This document shows positions 33,795-45,399 of a stretch of DNA of 64,000 nt, piece after piece. Positions within the stretch are counted from its first letter, which is position 1. Each line of letters begins with the position of its first letter. Position numbers and translations under genes: made by a program. Under the pieces are notes generated by a model. The model was not told the DNA's origin, searched no databases, and saw only the letters and a program-made list of their open reading frames with translations. The stretch spans positions 8,289,031 through 8,353,030 of the forward strand of contig CM060484.1 of the NCBI GenBank assembly GCA_030544235.1, in the 5' to 3' direction. The stretch is from Lepturacanthus savala (Eukaryota > Chordata > Actinopteri > Scombriformes > Trichiuridae).

Positions 33795-33919
33795 ATGCCG
33801 CAGGTGGAAATGATGCTCTTCCTCATCCTCTTTATTGGGATGTGCGTGTACGGCCAGGACCCGGCGTCCAAGGTGGTGTCCGACCGCTACGGCGTCTACT
33901 GGAACCGGACCAACCCCAA
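33795..33919 (+). CDS. efna5: Ephrin-A5, coding exon 1 (signal peptide and start of receptor-binding domain)
   Basis: First coding exon of a GPI-anchored ephrin-A, the cell-surface ligand of EphA receptors in axon guidance and boundary formation. It encodes 41 residues plus two bases of the next codon. Residues 1-20 (MPQVEMMLFLILFIGMCVYG) form a hydrophobic signal peptide, with likely cleavage before QDP. The mature start follows: QDPASKVVSDRYGVYWN, close to the ephrin-A5 pattern 'QDP.SK.V.DRY.VYWN', so A5 fits better than A2 or A3. NRT at residues 37-39 is a glycosylation sequon at the position conserved in the family. The exon ends in AA followed by GTGAGT at 33920, a strong donor in phase 2, which is the same position and phase as in vertebrate ephrin-A5. 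The start codon has A at -3 and is the only ATG in more than 800 bases. The paralogue (efna5a or efna5b) cannot be decided. The remaining exons lie beyond the window. Confidence 0.9.
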
Positions 33920-34727
33920 GTGAGTATCCCGCACCGCGCCGCGCCGCACGCGGAGGGCTTGTAACCGGGCGCGCGGGCAGTTTTCAGGCTCTGGTGGCGC
34001 ACAGCCTGCGCACTCCTCAGCTCAATTTGAAGAATCCCAAGTGTTAAAAGTCAGGAAAGCGCCTCACGAGCTTCGATAAACTGCGTGTTCCTCACTCTTT
34101 GGCTCGCTTTGTTTGTTGTTTCCTCATTTTGACGAATTGTTGATAATAATTCATATTCACGCCATGTCGAGCGTCAAGCTTTTGCGATACAGTGCGCGTT
34201 CTGAGCAGCGCGAATAAATAGGACAGGTATTTTTCTTTTCTTTTATTTTATCTTATGTTTTATCCACAGTTTGATTACTATTACGCATCGTTACGCGCCA
34301 TTACGCACCGATGCTCAAGCGTTTGCTCCACGTACAGGTCCAATAAAACCAACAACAACAAAAAGGAATGGAATACTAGAGCTGCGGGAAACGCGTTGAC
34401 AGTGTCAGAGTAGTTATTTTTTTATTTATTTGTGCCAAATTGCTCATCCGATGAGAGACATTGGAGAGATTTGGTCCTCATGCAGAGTTTATGCTGCGAT
34501 TTATTGATATGTATGAGTTTAGGGCACAACGCTTCGCTCATTAAGTGCTGATGAGTCGTATTTTAATGTGTTGGTTGACTTATAAACCTGCAGTTAAAAA
34601 CTTTAGGTTGATGATTCTTGGGCTTTTTTTTTCTTTTTAAAGGAAAAAAAAAAGGAAGAAAAGAAAAGCACAGTAGGAGGCCAGCTTCTTCTATTTGAGA
34701 TACATGACATTTAACCATCTTTCCTGC

Positions 34728-34730
<3 letters not shown>

Positions 34731-34771
<41 letters not shown>
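34731..34771. repeat. GT microsatellite, about 20 units
   Basis: An uninterrupted TG run in efna5 intron 1, about 800 bases after the donor. Confidence 0.97.
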
Positions 34772-34778
<7 letters not shown>

Positions 34779-35725
34779 AGCACCTCCCCTGGTGACTCAG
34801 TGCTTCACTCTTGGCACCTGAGGACATAGTGATATAATGAGTGTGTGTCACTTTGTTTCAGTTTGAACAAGAATTAATTTGTCCCAGGTATCAGCATAAC
34901 CGCAGTTTCAGTGTGAGTCAAGCTACATGTATATATATATATATATATATAAAAAAAACACAAAATCAAAATCAACATTTGCTTAAGGACGTCAAACTGG
35001 TTTATGGAGCTTCGGAGTCAAACATGAGCAACAACGCTGCTAATTGTGCGTCTGTTGTAACAACAGCAACCCTGAGGCAAAGAGGAGTTGGAACTGACAG
35101 GAAGGTAGCGTCACGTATGCAAATGTTCATGGTGACATCAAAAGCCAATGACGGGAGTTTCTAAACAGGCAGATACATGAATCCGATGATGGCTTTTCTA
35201 TCCCGTTCACAAGGCTGCATGTTTTTTTTTTACTTTCTTGGCTTTCAAACAATTCCCAGTTCCCAAGTCTGGTTTTCTTGGTTGCCATGCCCCCCCCCTC
35301 CGTACCCCTCCAAGTGTCCCCTCTATCCCCCCTTTTTCCCGGCTCACGCTGCTGCAGACAATGAGGGGGGTACACAGGGGTATTTCAGCAGCGGCCAAGG
35401 CCCAGCGGGGCGCCGGGGTCTTGTGAGAGATCCACACATGCGGAGGTCACACACTTGGTAGTAACCGGGCGAGCTGCGGGGTTAAGCAGCGCAGAGGGGA
35501 CCGTTGTCAGGGTCAAAACCGGGGCAGCGCCGCCGGCCGAGGGGGCCCGGTGACGGCCCTGGCGCGGCACCCCCGCCTGGGCTTTGTCTTTAAGCAGAAT
35601 GGGAGGCTAAATAAATGAGTAACTCTAAATGACTGTCTCCTTTTCTCATTCATGGCTTTAATCTAAACCTGACCCGGGCTGTATAATGTAAGAGGGGCCA
35701 TGCTTAAAGCTGAGGGCCGCCCCCC

Positions 35726-35750
35726 CACCACCACCACCACCACCACCACC
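35726..35750. repeat. ACC trinucleotide repeat, about 8 units
   Basis: Short CCA/ACC microsatellite directly after a C run in GC-rich intronic sequence. Confidence 0.9.
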
Positions 35751-37439
35751 CTGACCTGCAGCAGAACCTCACAGTTCTCCCAGCAGCCTCCCGGGCCCCG
35801 GATCCCTGCTGTTTAATGGAACCGTGCTCAGTATTGGAGCTCTGGGAAACCTGCTGTGGTACGGTCCCAACTTCCAGATGAGCCTTTCAAAAAAAAAATA
35901 CCCCCGTCTTCTGATCTCTCTGCTGCATATTTGACCAAAAAGTGGGGGAAACGTTTTCATCCGGAGCAGCAGTCCATACTCAGCCATTCATGAAATCCCC
36001 TACAGGAGCTCTGGAATTGAAATGGGAAGTGAGTCGTGAAAAAAATGGAAATGCGATGATATTTTCGTCTTGTGTTTTCTATTGTTTCAAAGTGGGGCTA
36101 CGCTTAGAAGAGCCTCTTTTTTTTTGTAATTTAGATAAAGGTGCATCCGTGTTTGCCGCGCTTTCATCTGAGGGAAACATCTTCCTGCTCTGATGCTCGC
36201 CGCTGATTAGGCTCAGATGAGCGGGAGAAGCGATGGTGGTGGTGCTGGAGGGATTTTTACAGCCCAGAGGACGGTTCAAGCCTCGTCCGGAGTTTGAAAA
36301 GCTTCCACGGTGAAAGCGAGTAGCTGGTGCTACTTAATGCAATTAAATGAAACTCCAGCACGTTCGAAAGAAACTGCTGAAGCACAGTTGATGTAATGAC
36401 TCTTAGTTGCTTTTTTTCACGGCAAATATCCCCGAGCAGAAGTTCCTCGGTGAAGAGGCTGCGGTGAAATGTCGTTCAATCAGTCAGGGCCACATACACG
36501 AGTTGCTATGCAGCTTTCGAAAAGGATCCGGATGGGAGAGGCTCGTTTGGGTGTAATCATGAAAAAAAAATGTCGGAATTTTACAAAAATCTGCAAAGAG
36601 CATGCGGAAAACTGCTTTTGTCACACGTCTCTGTCCCATACAAGCAATTCGGTACAATTCCTCGTATTCACAAGTCATTGTTAGTCATGTTTCTAAGCTG
36701 CATGTACCTGGTTCATACACTTTCTAAAAGAAAATAACTAATTGACTTAATTAACATAATTAAATCACAAGCTCTTATTTATAGATCCATAATTAGCGAA
36801 CTGTCAGAACAGTATTTCTGTGCCAAACGGATTAACGCTTACAACTGCAGGTTATTGTAGCAGAAGAACCTTTTGTTAATGATTCACTAACATTTACAAC
36901 CATTTACAACGATGCCTCGTTAGAAAACGAGACACTCGTGACAAAAAAAAACAACAAAAAAATGCAAAATGTTGCAAATGTAACACAAAATCCATCTTGC
37001 AAAGTACAACTGGTAAACAAACATCTGAGGGCAGATTGACTAAAAGTCAATAAATAAGTTATTAATGCTACATACACATGATCTAGAATTCATAGTGTAC
37101 AACGTATTCATCCTCTTATAAATAATAATTTATAAAGCATGAATAATTTACTCATGAATCATTATTGAACATAGTTATGTTAACATAGTTATGACCTATA
37201 AAGCTTTGCAGTCATATCGGTTTCATACTGCCATTGAAAAGTCATCAATAACTGGATTTAAGTACAGTAAAAGAACACAATCCTTATTAATGGTTAATAA
37301 ATGATTCATTAACCACCAATAAAGCCGTTTGTTATCATTTATGACCTTTTTATCAAGTTTTCTTTAGTAGATTACTTAGTAAGATTAAATAATCCAAGGA
37401 ATTAAAGTCCATGAAGTACAATTATAAAATCTTAAGTGT

Positions 37440-37960
37440 ACGTCACTAGATCAGCGACACCGGGACAGAGGTCGTGGCCATGGATCCGAAACCCGGAACT
37501 AAAACCTGGAGCGGGGGGGTGGTTGGGGAAAAAAAAATCCCCTTGTAAGAAAAACGAGCCACAGATGTTCCCTGTCAGCCCCGCCGCCTGTTTCGGTAAC
37601 CAAATGATGGAATAAAGTCTGTGAGCGGGGTATTTACCGCTTCTCTGACAAGGAGCTATTAGCGAATTCCCTGCTCACCAGCTATTTAGCTGCTTCATTA
37701 AAACGCGCCCGGGTCCATATGGTCCCGCGCGCGGGCGTAGCCGCGGCCCAAGGTGTTTATTTGTTGCTGATAGGTGGGATCAACGGAGAATCAGGGGCCG
37801 AGTTCCGTCCCTAATCTCCCAAGCTGTTTGTGTCTCCGACGCCATGGAAACTGATACCCCCTCGTCATCAAAGAACCTCATTGGGTGGGACTAACGACCT
37901 GACAGCTGGGGGGGGGAAGAGAAGAGGGATTCCTGCATTCTGCGAGAGCACTGTCACCCC
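37440..37960. promoter_or_regulatory. Candidate intronic regulatory element
   Basis: GC-richer, mostly repeat-free sequence with AGGAGCTATTAGCGAATTCC, TTCATTAAAACGCG and a dyad-like CCGCGCGCGGGCG. It follows about 700 bases of AT-rich DNA. Function is inferred from texture only. Confidence 0.25.
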
Positions 37961-38439
37961 AGGGGTTTCCCTTAATCCCTGATAATGCCCGTCCCAAGCT
38001 TTCCACAGCAGATGCAACATATTCCTTCGGCAACACAATCAAAGAATCTTTCTGTGAGTGGCGTGTTTGATATGAACGCGGTTGTTGACTCGGGAGACCT
38101 CGGCGCGGCGAGCTTTTCTTCCCCCCCCTCCCTTCTTGGCGGGCGATAGGAAAACTCCTCTACTTGACACTCGCTGGCATTTTCAGAGTGACCTCTGCTA
38201 TTTGCTTTCCTCGCGCCGTCCCATTTTTTTCTTCTTCGTTTTTTTTTTATCCTCCACTTAAAGAAACAATACTCCATTTTTCACTTAGTGGCCCGGGCTT
38301 GATGTTGTGATAGTTTCCCAGCGGCATTGTGAGTTGCCCCGTTTCGCATTGTTCCCAGTGTTTACCCTCGCTTTCCCCTCTCTCTCTCTAGCCTCACCAC
38401 CCCACCCCAACCCTGCTCCCCGCTGCTAGGTTCCGCTTG

Positions 38440-38484
38440 GATTAGAAAAAAAAAAAAAAATAGACACCAAAAAAAAAAAAAAAA
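38440..38484. repeat. Two long poly(A) runs
   Basis: Runs of about 16 and 18 A are separated by TAGACACC. They may be the decayed tails of retroelements, but nothing recognisable precedes them. Confidence 0.9.
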
Positions 38485-38639
38485 AGGAGACCACATCCAA
38501 ATATTGACTGGGTCTCAGGACCGCAGCCCTCTTCTCTCACTCTCTCTCTCTCTCCCAGCGCCGGCCCAGGCCGCCTGAAAGGCCGCTATTGTTCCGCTCG
38601 TACTCAGCGGCCCATAGCCGGCTTTTAGCTGAGACAGAC

Positions 38640-39000
38640 GAGAGAGGGACGGAGGAGAGGGAGTGGTGGATGTGGAGAGGGTGCATATGTTATCTGAGGT
38701 GGGGCGGGGAGGGGTGGGGGTGGTGGATTATAACAGGAGGGACGGCGCAGTCGCTCGGGGCGAGGAGGGGAACTTCAGAGGCCAGAGGCTATGACGGGGT
38801 GGAAGGATGGTGGGGGGGGTGGCGGGGGAGAGAGACAGAGTCCAGGCCGCCGAGTCCCAGGGTGGGGCCAGAACCAGCGTTTCCACCCCGAGGAAGTGTC
38901 AATCTCTAAAAAGGCATCAAAGGGAGCTGACTGAATGTGATTTCCTGTCCTGAGGGTGGAGGTGGAGGGTGGGGTGGGGGTGGGGTGGGGGGGGGGGGTG
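38640..39000 (+). repeat. G-rich low-complexity tract with quadruplex potential
   Basis: Repeated runs of three or more G occur on the plus strand at 38696-38730, 38795-38830 and especially 38950-38998 (GGGTGGGGTGGGGGTGGGG). These satisfy the usual G-quadruplex spacing rule. Being on the non-template strand within the first 5 kb of an intron, they could form structures during transcription. Confidence 0.7.
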
Positions 39001-39213
39001 CAGAAAGTATCAATAAACTGTGGATGAGAGGTTTCTTATCTGAGGTTTACCTTCCATTTTATTACAAAGTGCAGGAAGCATTAAGCCTCATCGGCAGCAC
39101 TTCAGGGTTTCAACGAAAGAGCATCACGTCTCCGATAGGAAATCGCCTGTATCGTATCAGCTCCCTGCCGCTTGCTGTACTTTAATCGCACCTTTAAGCG
39201 ATTGAGCAGAGTG

Positions 39214-39518
39214 GATCTTTCGTGATTAATCAGTTAGTCAACAAGTTTGATGAATGATTAATTTAATTCAGTCAGATTTTTAAAAAAAATGTCCAAATTC
39301 TCTCGTTCCAGCTTCTCTTTAGTCTTCTACTATAGTAAACTGATGATCATCGGGCTGTGGACTGTTGGTCTGGACAAAAAAAGACCTTTTGCGTTGAATT
39401 TTCAACTTTGGTGATCAACATTTTACACCATTTCATGAACCAATGAACTAATTGATTAATCGTTTCAATACTCAATAGATTTATAAACTGTCAAAATAGC
39501 CGTTAGTTGCAGCCCTAG
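39214..39518 (-). repeat. Dispersed 'gattaat' element, hAT-like ends
   Basis: Carries AAAATGTCCAAATTCTC, CGTTCCAGCTTCTC, TAGTCTTCTACTATAGTAAAC and GGCTGTGGACTGTTGGTC, and ends GCCGTTAGTTGCAGCCCTAG. This is the same family as 29886-30208 and 51074-51640. The left end is degraded. Confidence 0.6.
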
Positions 39519-39689
39519 ACTGTTCCCAAGTGGTGGGAAATTTGTCGAGGTCCTAGAGCAAATCATACGTTGACATAATGTGAACAACACCATTATACAT
39601 TATCCAGTCTCCATTATACACCACTATATGAACCTAACCACTAATCGATTAATCCACTTAAGCCCAGTTTTTGTGCTCCGTGTTTAAAG

Positions 39690-39900
39690 GTCCATTTACT
39701 GCAACGATACCAAACATAGAATTCAAAGTGATCTAGAAACCAGGATTTTATCTGGATCATTACCAAAATTTAATCATCTGTTCATGGTACCATTCCCAAC
39801 ATTCACTGAAAATTTGATGAAAATCCGGCCAGAACTTTTTGAAATATTTTTTCTAAAAAAAACAGACAAACACCCGCGAAAACTTAACCTCCGACCTCTT
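39690..39900 (+). repeat. Dispersed repeat, LINE-derived type
   Basis: Carries TCTGGATCATTACCAAAATT, TTCATGGTACCATTCCCAAC, ATTTGATGAAAATCCGGCCA and GAACTTTTTGAAATAT, ending in an AAACAGACAAACACCCG tail. This is a familiar arrangement in fish genomes, where the 'GAAAATCCG.CCA..A.TTTTTGA' block ends in ACAGACAAAC repeats. The parent element is not certain. Confidence 0.5.
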
Positions 39901-41479
39901 TCTGAGAGCGTTGGTCTTTGCCATGTTCTTGAGAGGAAGGGGCAGGAAGTGCATGACGTCACATGACAGGAAGTTTTACTTACAACCTTTGTCTAAATTG
40001 TCTATCATGTCATTGCAAAAAAAAAAAAACGACACAACGACCATTTAGATGCAACAGCAACTGTAGTCGCCAGTGGACGTAAATGGGTTAATCGTGTCAA
40101 TTATTCAGATTAATCAGAATAGTTAGTTAGTTAATAGTTAACCCTAACCCTACCTAAGTCAATTAAGATGTGAGTTTCATATAGAGTGTAGGGGGGTCGG
40201 TTTCCCTGTGGAGATGCCCGTCATTCCTCATGCTCCGTACGACCCTGCCTGCAGAGAAGAGCTGCCCCGGCCCTCCCTCTACGCTCCGTCTAATAAGGCC
40301 AGGTCCTCGGCCCTCGGGCTGCCGGGCGGGTGATTGACAGGAGCTGCTCACAGGAGGTTACTAGTGTGGCGGGATTATTGGTTTGTTCTGGCACAAGCGC
40401 GTTCAACCAGAGTAGTAAGTTTTCTTTCTTTATGTTTCGTTTTTTTTCACCGCTATGGAACATTTCTGCCTCGTTATGTCTATAACTGAGCATAAAACAG
40501 AAAAAAAAGATGAAAACAAATACAGTAAATTACCAAATAATAGCCGGGTTTCAACTAACTGCTGGATGCCAAGTCTAATTTATGAAAAAAATAATAAGGA
40601 AGAAGATGTGACGCTGCATGTTTTTCTTCTTCGCCTTTTTTTTCGCAAGCACCTCGGTCCCGACTGCATCATTATGCTCAAAAGACGATAAAGAACACCC
40701 TCCCTGGTAATAATGATTAATTGTCGATCGCTATGGCGATGGAATTCAAACTTTATGTGGTAAAATATGCCGAGGAAATGTTGGATGTTTCACTACAGTA
40801 CTGTAATCTTACTTTTTAAAAAATGTTATACAGTCATAATCGTTTAATAAAAGAATTTGAGAAGTAATTAACACTGTTACTTATTGTAATGACAACAGCC
40901 ATATCAACCAATTCAAGAATATTCAAGAATTTTGTAGAATCGAGTGCTAGTACGATACAAGGAAGGACAAGATAAATGCCCGCAAATAGAGTCCATAAAA
41001 AAATAACTCCAGAAGGAGGAAAACGATAAAACAAGCTGGTAATTTGTCAAGAATTTCAAGAATTTTTTCGAACTAGAAGGCAGATCCTAGCACCTGGATC
41101 CAGGGAGGAAATAAGTGTTATTATTACAGCAATTTGAAAGAGGCTGGTTTTAAAGAGGATGCGATAGAAGATGAAACAAACAGGATGAAGTGTTGTTTCA
41201 CTGAATTTTTTTTTTTTTTTCCACTTTCAAAAATCAAAAATTAAAAATCAAAAAAAAAAACAATGGTAAGATTCTCCGTGCAGATCAAACGGTGCGTGAG
41301 TTTGGCTCCTCGGGTCTGATATGCGTGACAGTCAATGGATTAGCGGGTGGGACCCTTCAGGCCCTAATCTCAGTCTCACTCCGCTGCACAGAGGTTCACT
41401 TTCCTGCCGTTTTAATCTCGGTTTCTCTCTTCTTTTTTTCCCTTGCCTTGTGTACAATGTTTAAATGCGAGCGCTGAAA

Positions 41480-41770
41480 TGGCATCCCCTGTGTCTTTGT
41501 AGGCACCGGTGAGGGTATTAGCAAAGAGGCTCTAAGGGGCTTAAGAGGTCAGCCCTCCCTTTGTGCGGAGACACAAAACACTTCCTGTGGGACCCTTCAC
41601 CCCTCTCTGTTCTTCCCTCAGAAAGCCAAGCCCTGCCTGACCATTCACATTAATCAGCCTTAGCTCCTAATGACTGCAGTAAAGCTTCTAAAAACTGCTT
41701 CCAAAAAGGTCCTAAAGAGCCACTAAGCTGCTCACAGACTGAGAAGGGCTGCTGCCGTTCGCAGGGCATC
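41480..41770. promoter_or_regulatory. Candidate intronic regulatory element
   Basis: Repeat-free stretch with CACATTAATCAGCCTTAGC and CCTAATGACTGCAGTAAAGC (homeodomain and related cores). A TTCCCTCAG at 41612-41620 resembles a splice acceptor, but no coding frame follows. A regulatory role is conjecture. Confidence 0.25.
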
Positions 41771-43571
41771 AAAAGACGGCAAAAAAAAAGGCTTCTCCTC
41801 GTTAGCGCTGTAAAAACTTTCATGGAATACCCGAATAGAATGTCGAAAATTGCTTTCGTAGATCATTTGAACCTGTTTCCAATATAAATCAACCCCGTTT
41901 CAAGCATTGTTCCTGATTGTGGTGCAACAGCTGGCTTTATTTAAAGTCTTCTGTTTGGAACCGTTCTCTTCGCTTGTTTTGGTCAAAATGAATTTTTTTT
42001 TTCGCAATATAGCTCTCGTTTTTTTGTCCGAGTTTCACGTCTGAGATTGTACCTGATAGGATAGTTGCACTGCAAAAAAAAAAACCCAAAAAAACAAGTG
42101 GTTCTCTTCACAGTTAATGTAGAACGACGATAAAGGACGAGTCGGTCGAAATCCGGAGGCGGTCGTTTCTGTCTCATGTGATCGGATCGTTTTAGCGATT
42201 ATTGAGCTTTATTTCACACTGAAATCTGTCAAATCCGAGCCTCTTGGAGCTCTGCCCCGTTTAGCCGCGTAGTACCTGACGCGGATTTCCCGCGCGGGGG
42301 GGACGCCTCCGCTGTCTCTTCGGGTTGAAGATAATGGAAGTAACGAAACGAGTGGGGGGGGGAAAAAAAATTGGCACGTCGCCGGGTTCGAACGCACGAT
42401 CGCGGCCCGCAAACGTAAAAAACGGTCTCGAACCATTATCCTTGATAAAAAGCAAATGTGACCATTTCGACAGCTGGTCCAAAACCTCCCTTGTAAATGT
42501 TTCTGGAAATGTATTTGGGTCAGTGCGGCTTTGGAAGGAGGCCTGAAACAAAAAAAAAAGTATGTGTTCCCTCCTCATCAGGGCGATATTTCTTGATTTT
42601 AAATGGCTGTGCGCTCTCAGACTTTTTTTTCTTTTCTGTGTGTGTGTGTATTTTGGAAGAAATTAGACAAAAGCTGATGTGTGAGTGCATTACTTTTCCA
42701 GTCGAGGTTCTGTTGAATCATGTGTGATTCAGAGCGTCCAACGCTGCAGTGACTGAGCAGCGCGTCTGATAGGCGGCTTCGCTTTCAAACCGCAAAATGT
42801 CCAAAAACCCCCCCCCCAAAAAACCCATAAAACATCTCAGATGAAGCAAAATATGCTTTTGTAGGAGACACCGCTTGCCATCTTAATCCTTTGTTTCTCC
42901 AGTTCAAATATCTCGTGCAATCATTTGGGTATGAGGGTTTATCTGATGGTGGCTTGGAGAGCTGTGTGTGTCTTTTCTTTCAGACCACAACACAGGGGAC
43001 GTTTTTCTGCTTATTTGCCGTTTTTGTACAGTCTCCCGGAGTGCAAAAATATTAAAAGAACAAAAAAAAAACGTAATTCATCCGCGTGTGAAAAAACGGT
43101 CGCCGTTTGGCGAACTTGGGCCGACTTTGCGGGACCTTCGGTGGGTCTCTCAGGTCCGTTGAGAGTCGAAGTGTTTCCTCCTGTTGGATTTCAGCACACC
43201 AGGAGCTCTGGGACCCATGAAATATTAAAAAAGCTGTTTGTGATCTCACGGTAGAGCCTGGACAAACCTTCACACGCAACCAGGAGAAATCCAGGTCAGG
43301 ACCGCCACGACTTTAATAGAGGGGGTCGACACTTTTTTTTCATTTTTTTTTTTCTCACAAATCCTTTCCCCGGCCTTGTGTTTCTTTCTGTGATGAATGA
43401 GCGCGATTAAATATTTTTATTTTTTTTATTTTTTCGGCATTTTATCATCTCGCCACTGGAGCGCAGGGTCATTAATTGAAATCTCAGACCGCCGTGATCT
43501 GTACACTTTCCATAGCTGTGGGTCTGACTTCTCGTCTTTGCCCCCCCCCTGTTTTTTATTCTCCGCGGAGC

Positions 43572-43609
43572 GGGGGGGGGGGGGGGGGGGTGGTGTGTGT
43601 GTGTGTGTG
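43572..43609. repeat. Poly(G) run followed by GT microsatellite
   Basis: A run of 19 G followed by TGG and about seven GT units. Difficult to sequence, and length is likely unreliable. It produces several glycine- or proline-rich spurious open frames. Confidence 0.93.
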
Positions 43610-43989
43610 GGAGGGGTGGGGGGCACGGGCAGCCATTTTCCAAAATCGACTCCATTTTGTTTCAAGAAATAAAAGTAGGTTACTAATCCTGGGGAAAAAA
43701 GAAAAAAGACGCTCGAGCCGTTTCTCATATTTTCCTGAGCTGACGCTCAACCGCCGCAAAACTGAAATAAAATTAAACGGCTTTCGTATGAAGTCATAGT
43801 TTGTTTCGAGGATTTTTGCTCTGTCTTTAAGTTAACGCAGAAACTTTCTCGTCGCAAGGCGGGCCAACGAAAACGAGGTGTTGTTGAAGAAAATAGTGTT
43901 TTTACGGTTCAGTAGAGCATTGAACATTGCTGAGTTGAACATTTGGGGCTAATTACGCTAAATCTAACTTATAGGAAACTTATAGGATC

Positions 43990-45360
43990 ACTTTGCTTTT
44001 CAAAGATCACAATGAGGAGACGGCGCTTTAAAAAAAAACCAAAAAACAGAATCTTCTCTATCTTTTTCTGTATCTACAGAAATGTCTTTGTGTCAATCAA
44101 AATGTCCGCCTGATGAGATGAGAGTGAATGAGTCTTCTGAAACTGTCAATATCAATATCTAACACTGTCTGACCTTAGAAAATCTTGACGTGAGCAAAGA
44201 AACTCCTGAAATTTCAAGAAATTTCAGTTTTATAATTGGGCTCGGTTCAGGATTCGAGATATCGGTCTGATTCTTGGAGCCAGTGATGCGCTTTTCTCTT
44301 AACAGATGTTTGACATACGAGGACGACGATGCAGCCATTTTTTATTTTTCCCCCAGACTTCTTTCTTATGAGCTCCGCTGAAAGCCAAAAGCAGCTCCAG
44401 TCTGATCTAGCTCTGTTTCTTGGTAAGATTCAAACGTGTTGAAATCGGATCTTATGACTTAGTCGAATGTATCTGGTTGACCTACTAACACCATGGCGAT
44501 CGTAGCCATTGACCCGTTCGTTTGGAGCCGGTACCTTTTGGCGCTCGTGTCTCATGGCTGCGGCGGCGGTACGGTGGAGCGGGGAGGGGGGGGGGGGTGG
44601 GAGGCGCGCGGGACAGACGCTAGCTCTAGCTGTAGCTCGCGCTCGCGCCGATGATCCCCTTTTATGTCTTGGCTCCATCAGGGCCCGGAGTTATTCTAGT
44701 GCATAATTGATGGAGGAGTTAGAATAGCAGAAGTAATGCGATGAGAGGGTGCAGCCAAGCGGAGCGAGGGATCGCGTGCGTGGGGCTGCAAACATTGCAG
44801 GGGACGAGAGGAGGGCATCTGGCGTAACAGGTCCCAGCGCTGACTCCACACAGAATGTGCCACCGCCCCAGCCAATCGCGGGCGCCTCTCGTCCCGTCCA
44901 ATCAGACGCCTCCACTCGAGCGAGAGTACTACGTTCTCATGAATCAGGACAAGAGACTCTTCGCTTATTAGCGCTTCTCAGAGCTCTTGTCGGCTTCTAT
45001 TCCTCCTTATTTGTGGCGCCAAAGCTTCAGGTTGAATCTGAAGTATAATGGAGTTAATTAGCATTTTACCGGAGGTTCTGCTTTGAGTAGAGAAGGAACG
45101 CTGTAAATGACTTTGGGGTATTTCTGGCCTCAGAAGGCTTCTTTTGTCCCTTTAGTGGATTCTGAGGATGGTTTTCGCAGTATCAGCGGTGACAGGGTGG
45201 ATATCACACCTAGACCAACCCAACAAAGGGAAACTAATGGGGCAACAAGCCTGTATTGTCTGCTTAACAAAAGGAACAAGGTTACAGATAACCTGGCCCG
45301 TCCTGCTTCAAAGGGGCCGACGAACTCTGAGGGAAGGAATAAAAACTAGGTGAAGAGACG
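43990..45360. other. Intronic DNA with a GC-rich patch
   Basis: From 44470 to 45000 the sequence is CpG-rich (GCTCGCGCTCGCGCCGATG, AGCGGAGCGAGGGATCGCG), with two CCAATC-type boxes near 44870-44905 (CCAGCCAATCGCGG, GTCCAATCAGACG). The combination could be a secondary or alternative promoter or an enhancer. No adjacent coding exon in either orientation is recognised. Confidence 0.35.
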
Positions 45361-45399
45361 AGTTTCACACTCTGCCCCAAAGTCTGGAAAAACTCTGGT

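Larger units (their letters stand above)
32930..33960 (+). promoter_or_regulatory. efna5: CpG-rich promoter and 5' leader region of efna5
   Basis: CpG dinucleotides are dense across about 1 kb (for example GCTCGTGCGGCGGAGCCG, GGCGGCAGCGCGCGG, GAACGCGCGTTTTGCGCGG), in contrast to the rest of the window. No convincing TATA box is placed, as is usual for CpG-island promoters, and the start site cannot be fixed. Between 32949 and 33794 there is no ATG on the plus strand, a strong hint that most of this is transcribed leader. A GA-rich block lies at 33605-33670, and a 14-base dyad TCGCAACGTTGCGA at 33324-33337. Confidence 0.7.

Noticed and set aside
33677..33964. 95-codon frame overlapping ephrin exon 1
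   Set aside because: It begins at GTG rather than ATG and reads the exon in another frame. The ephrin frame matches the family and ends at a proper donor.
40139..40155. Telomere-like CCCTAACCCTA
   Set aside because: Only about two units, within unrelated sequence. Chance.
41612..41620. Splice-acceptor-like TTCCCTCAG
   Set aside because: No coding frame with ephrin or other similarity follows.
42360..42410. tRNA-like GGGTTCGAACGC
   Set aside because: No matching box A or cloverleaf around it.
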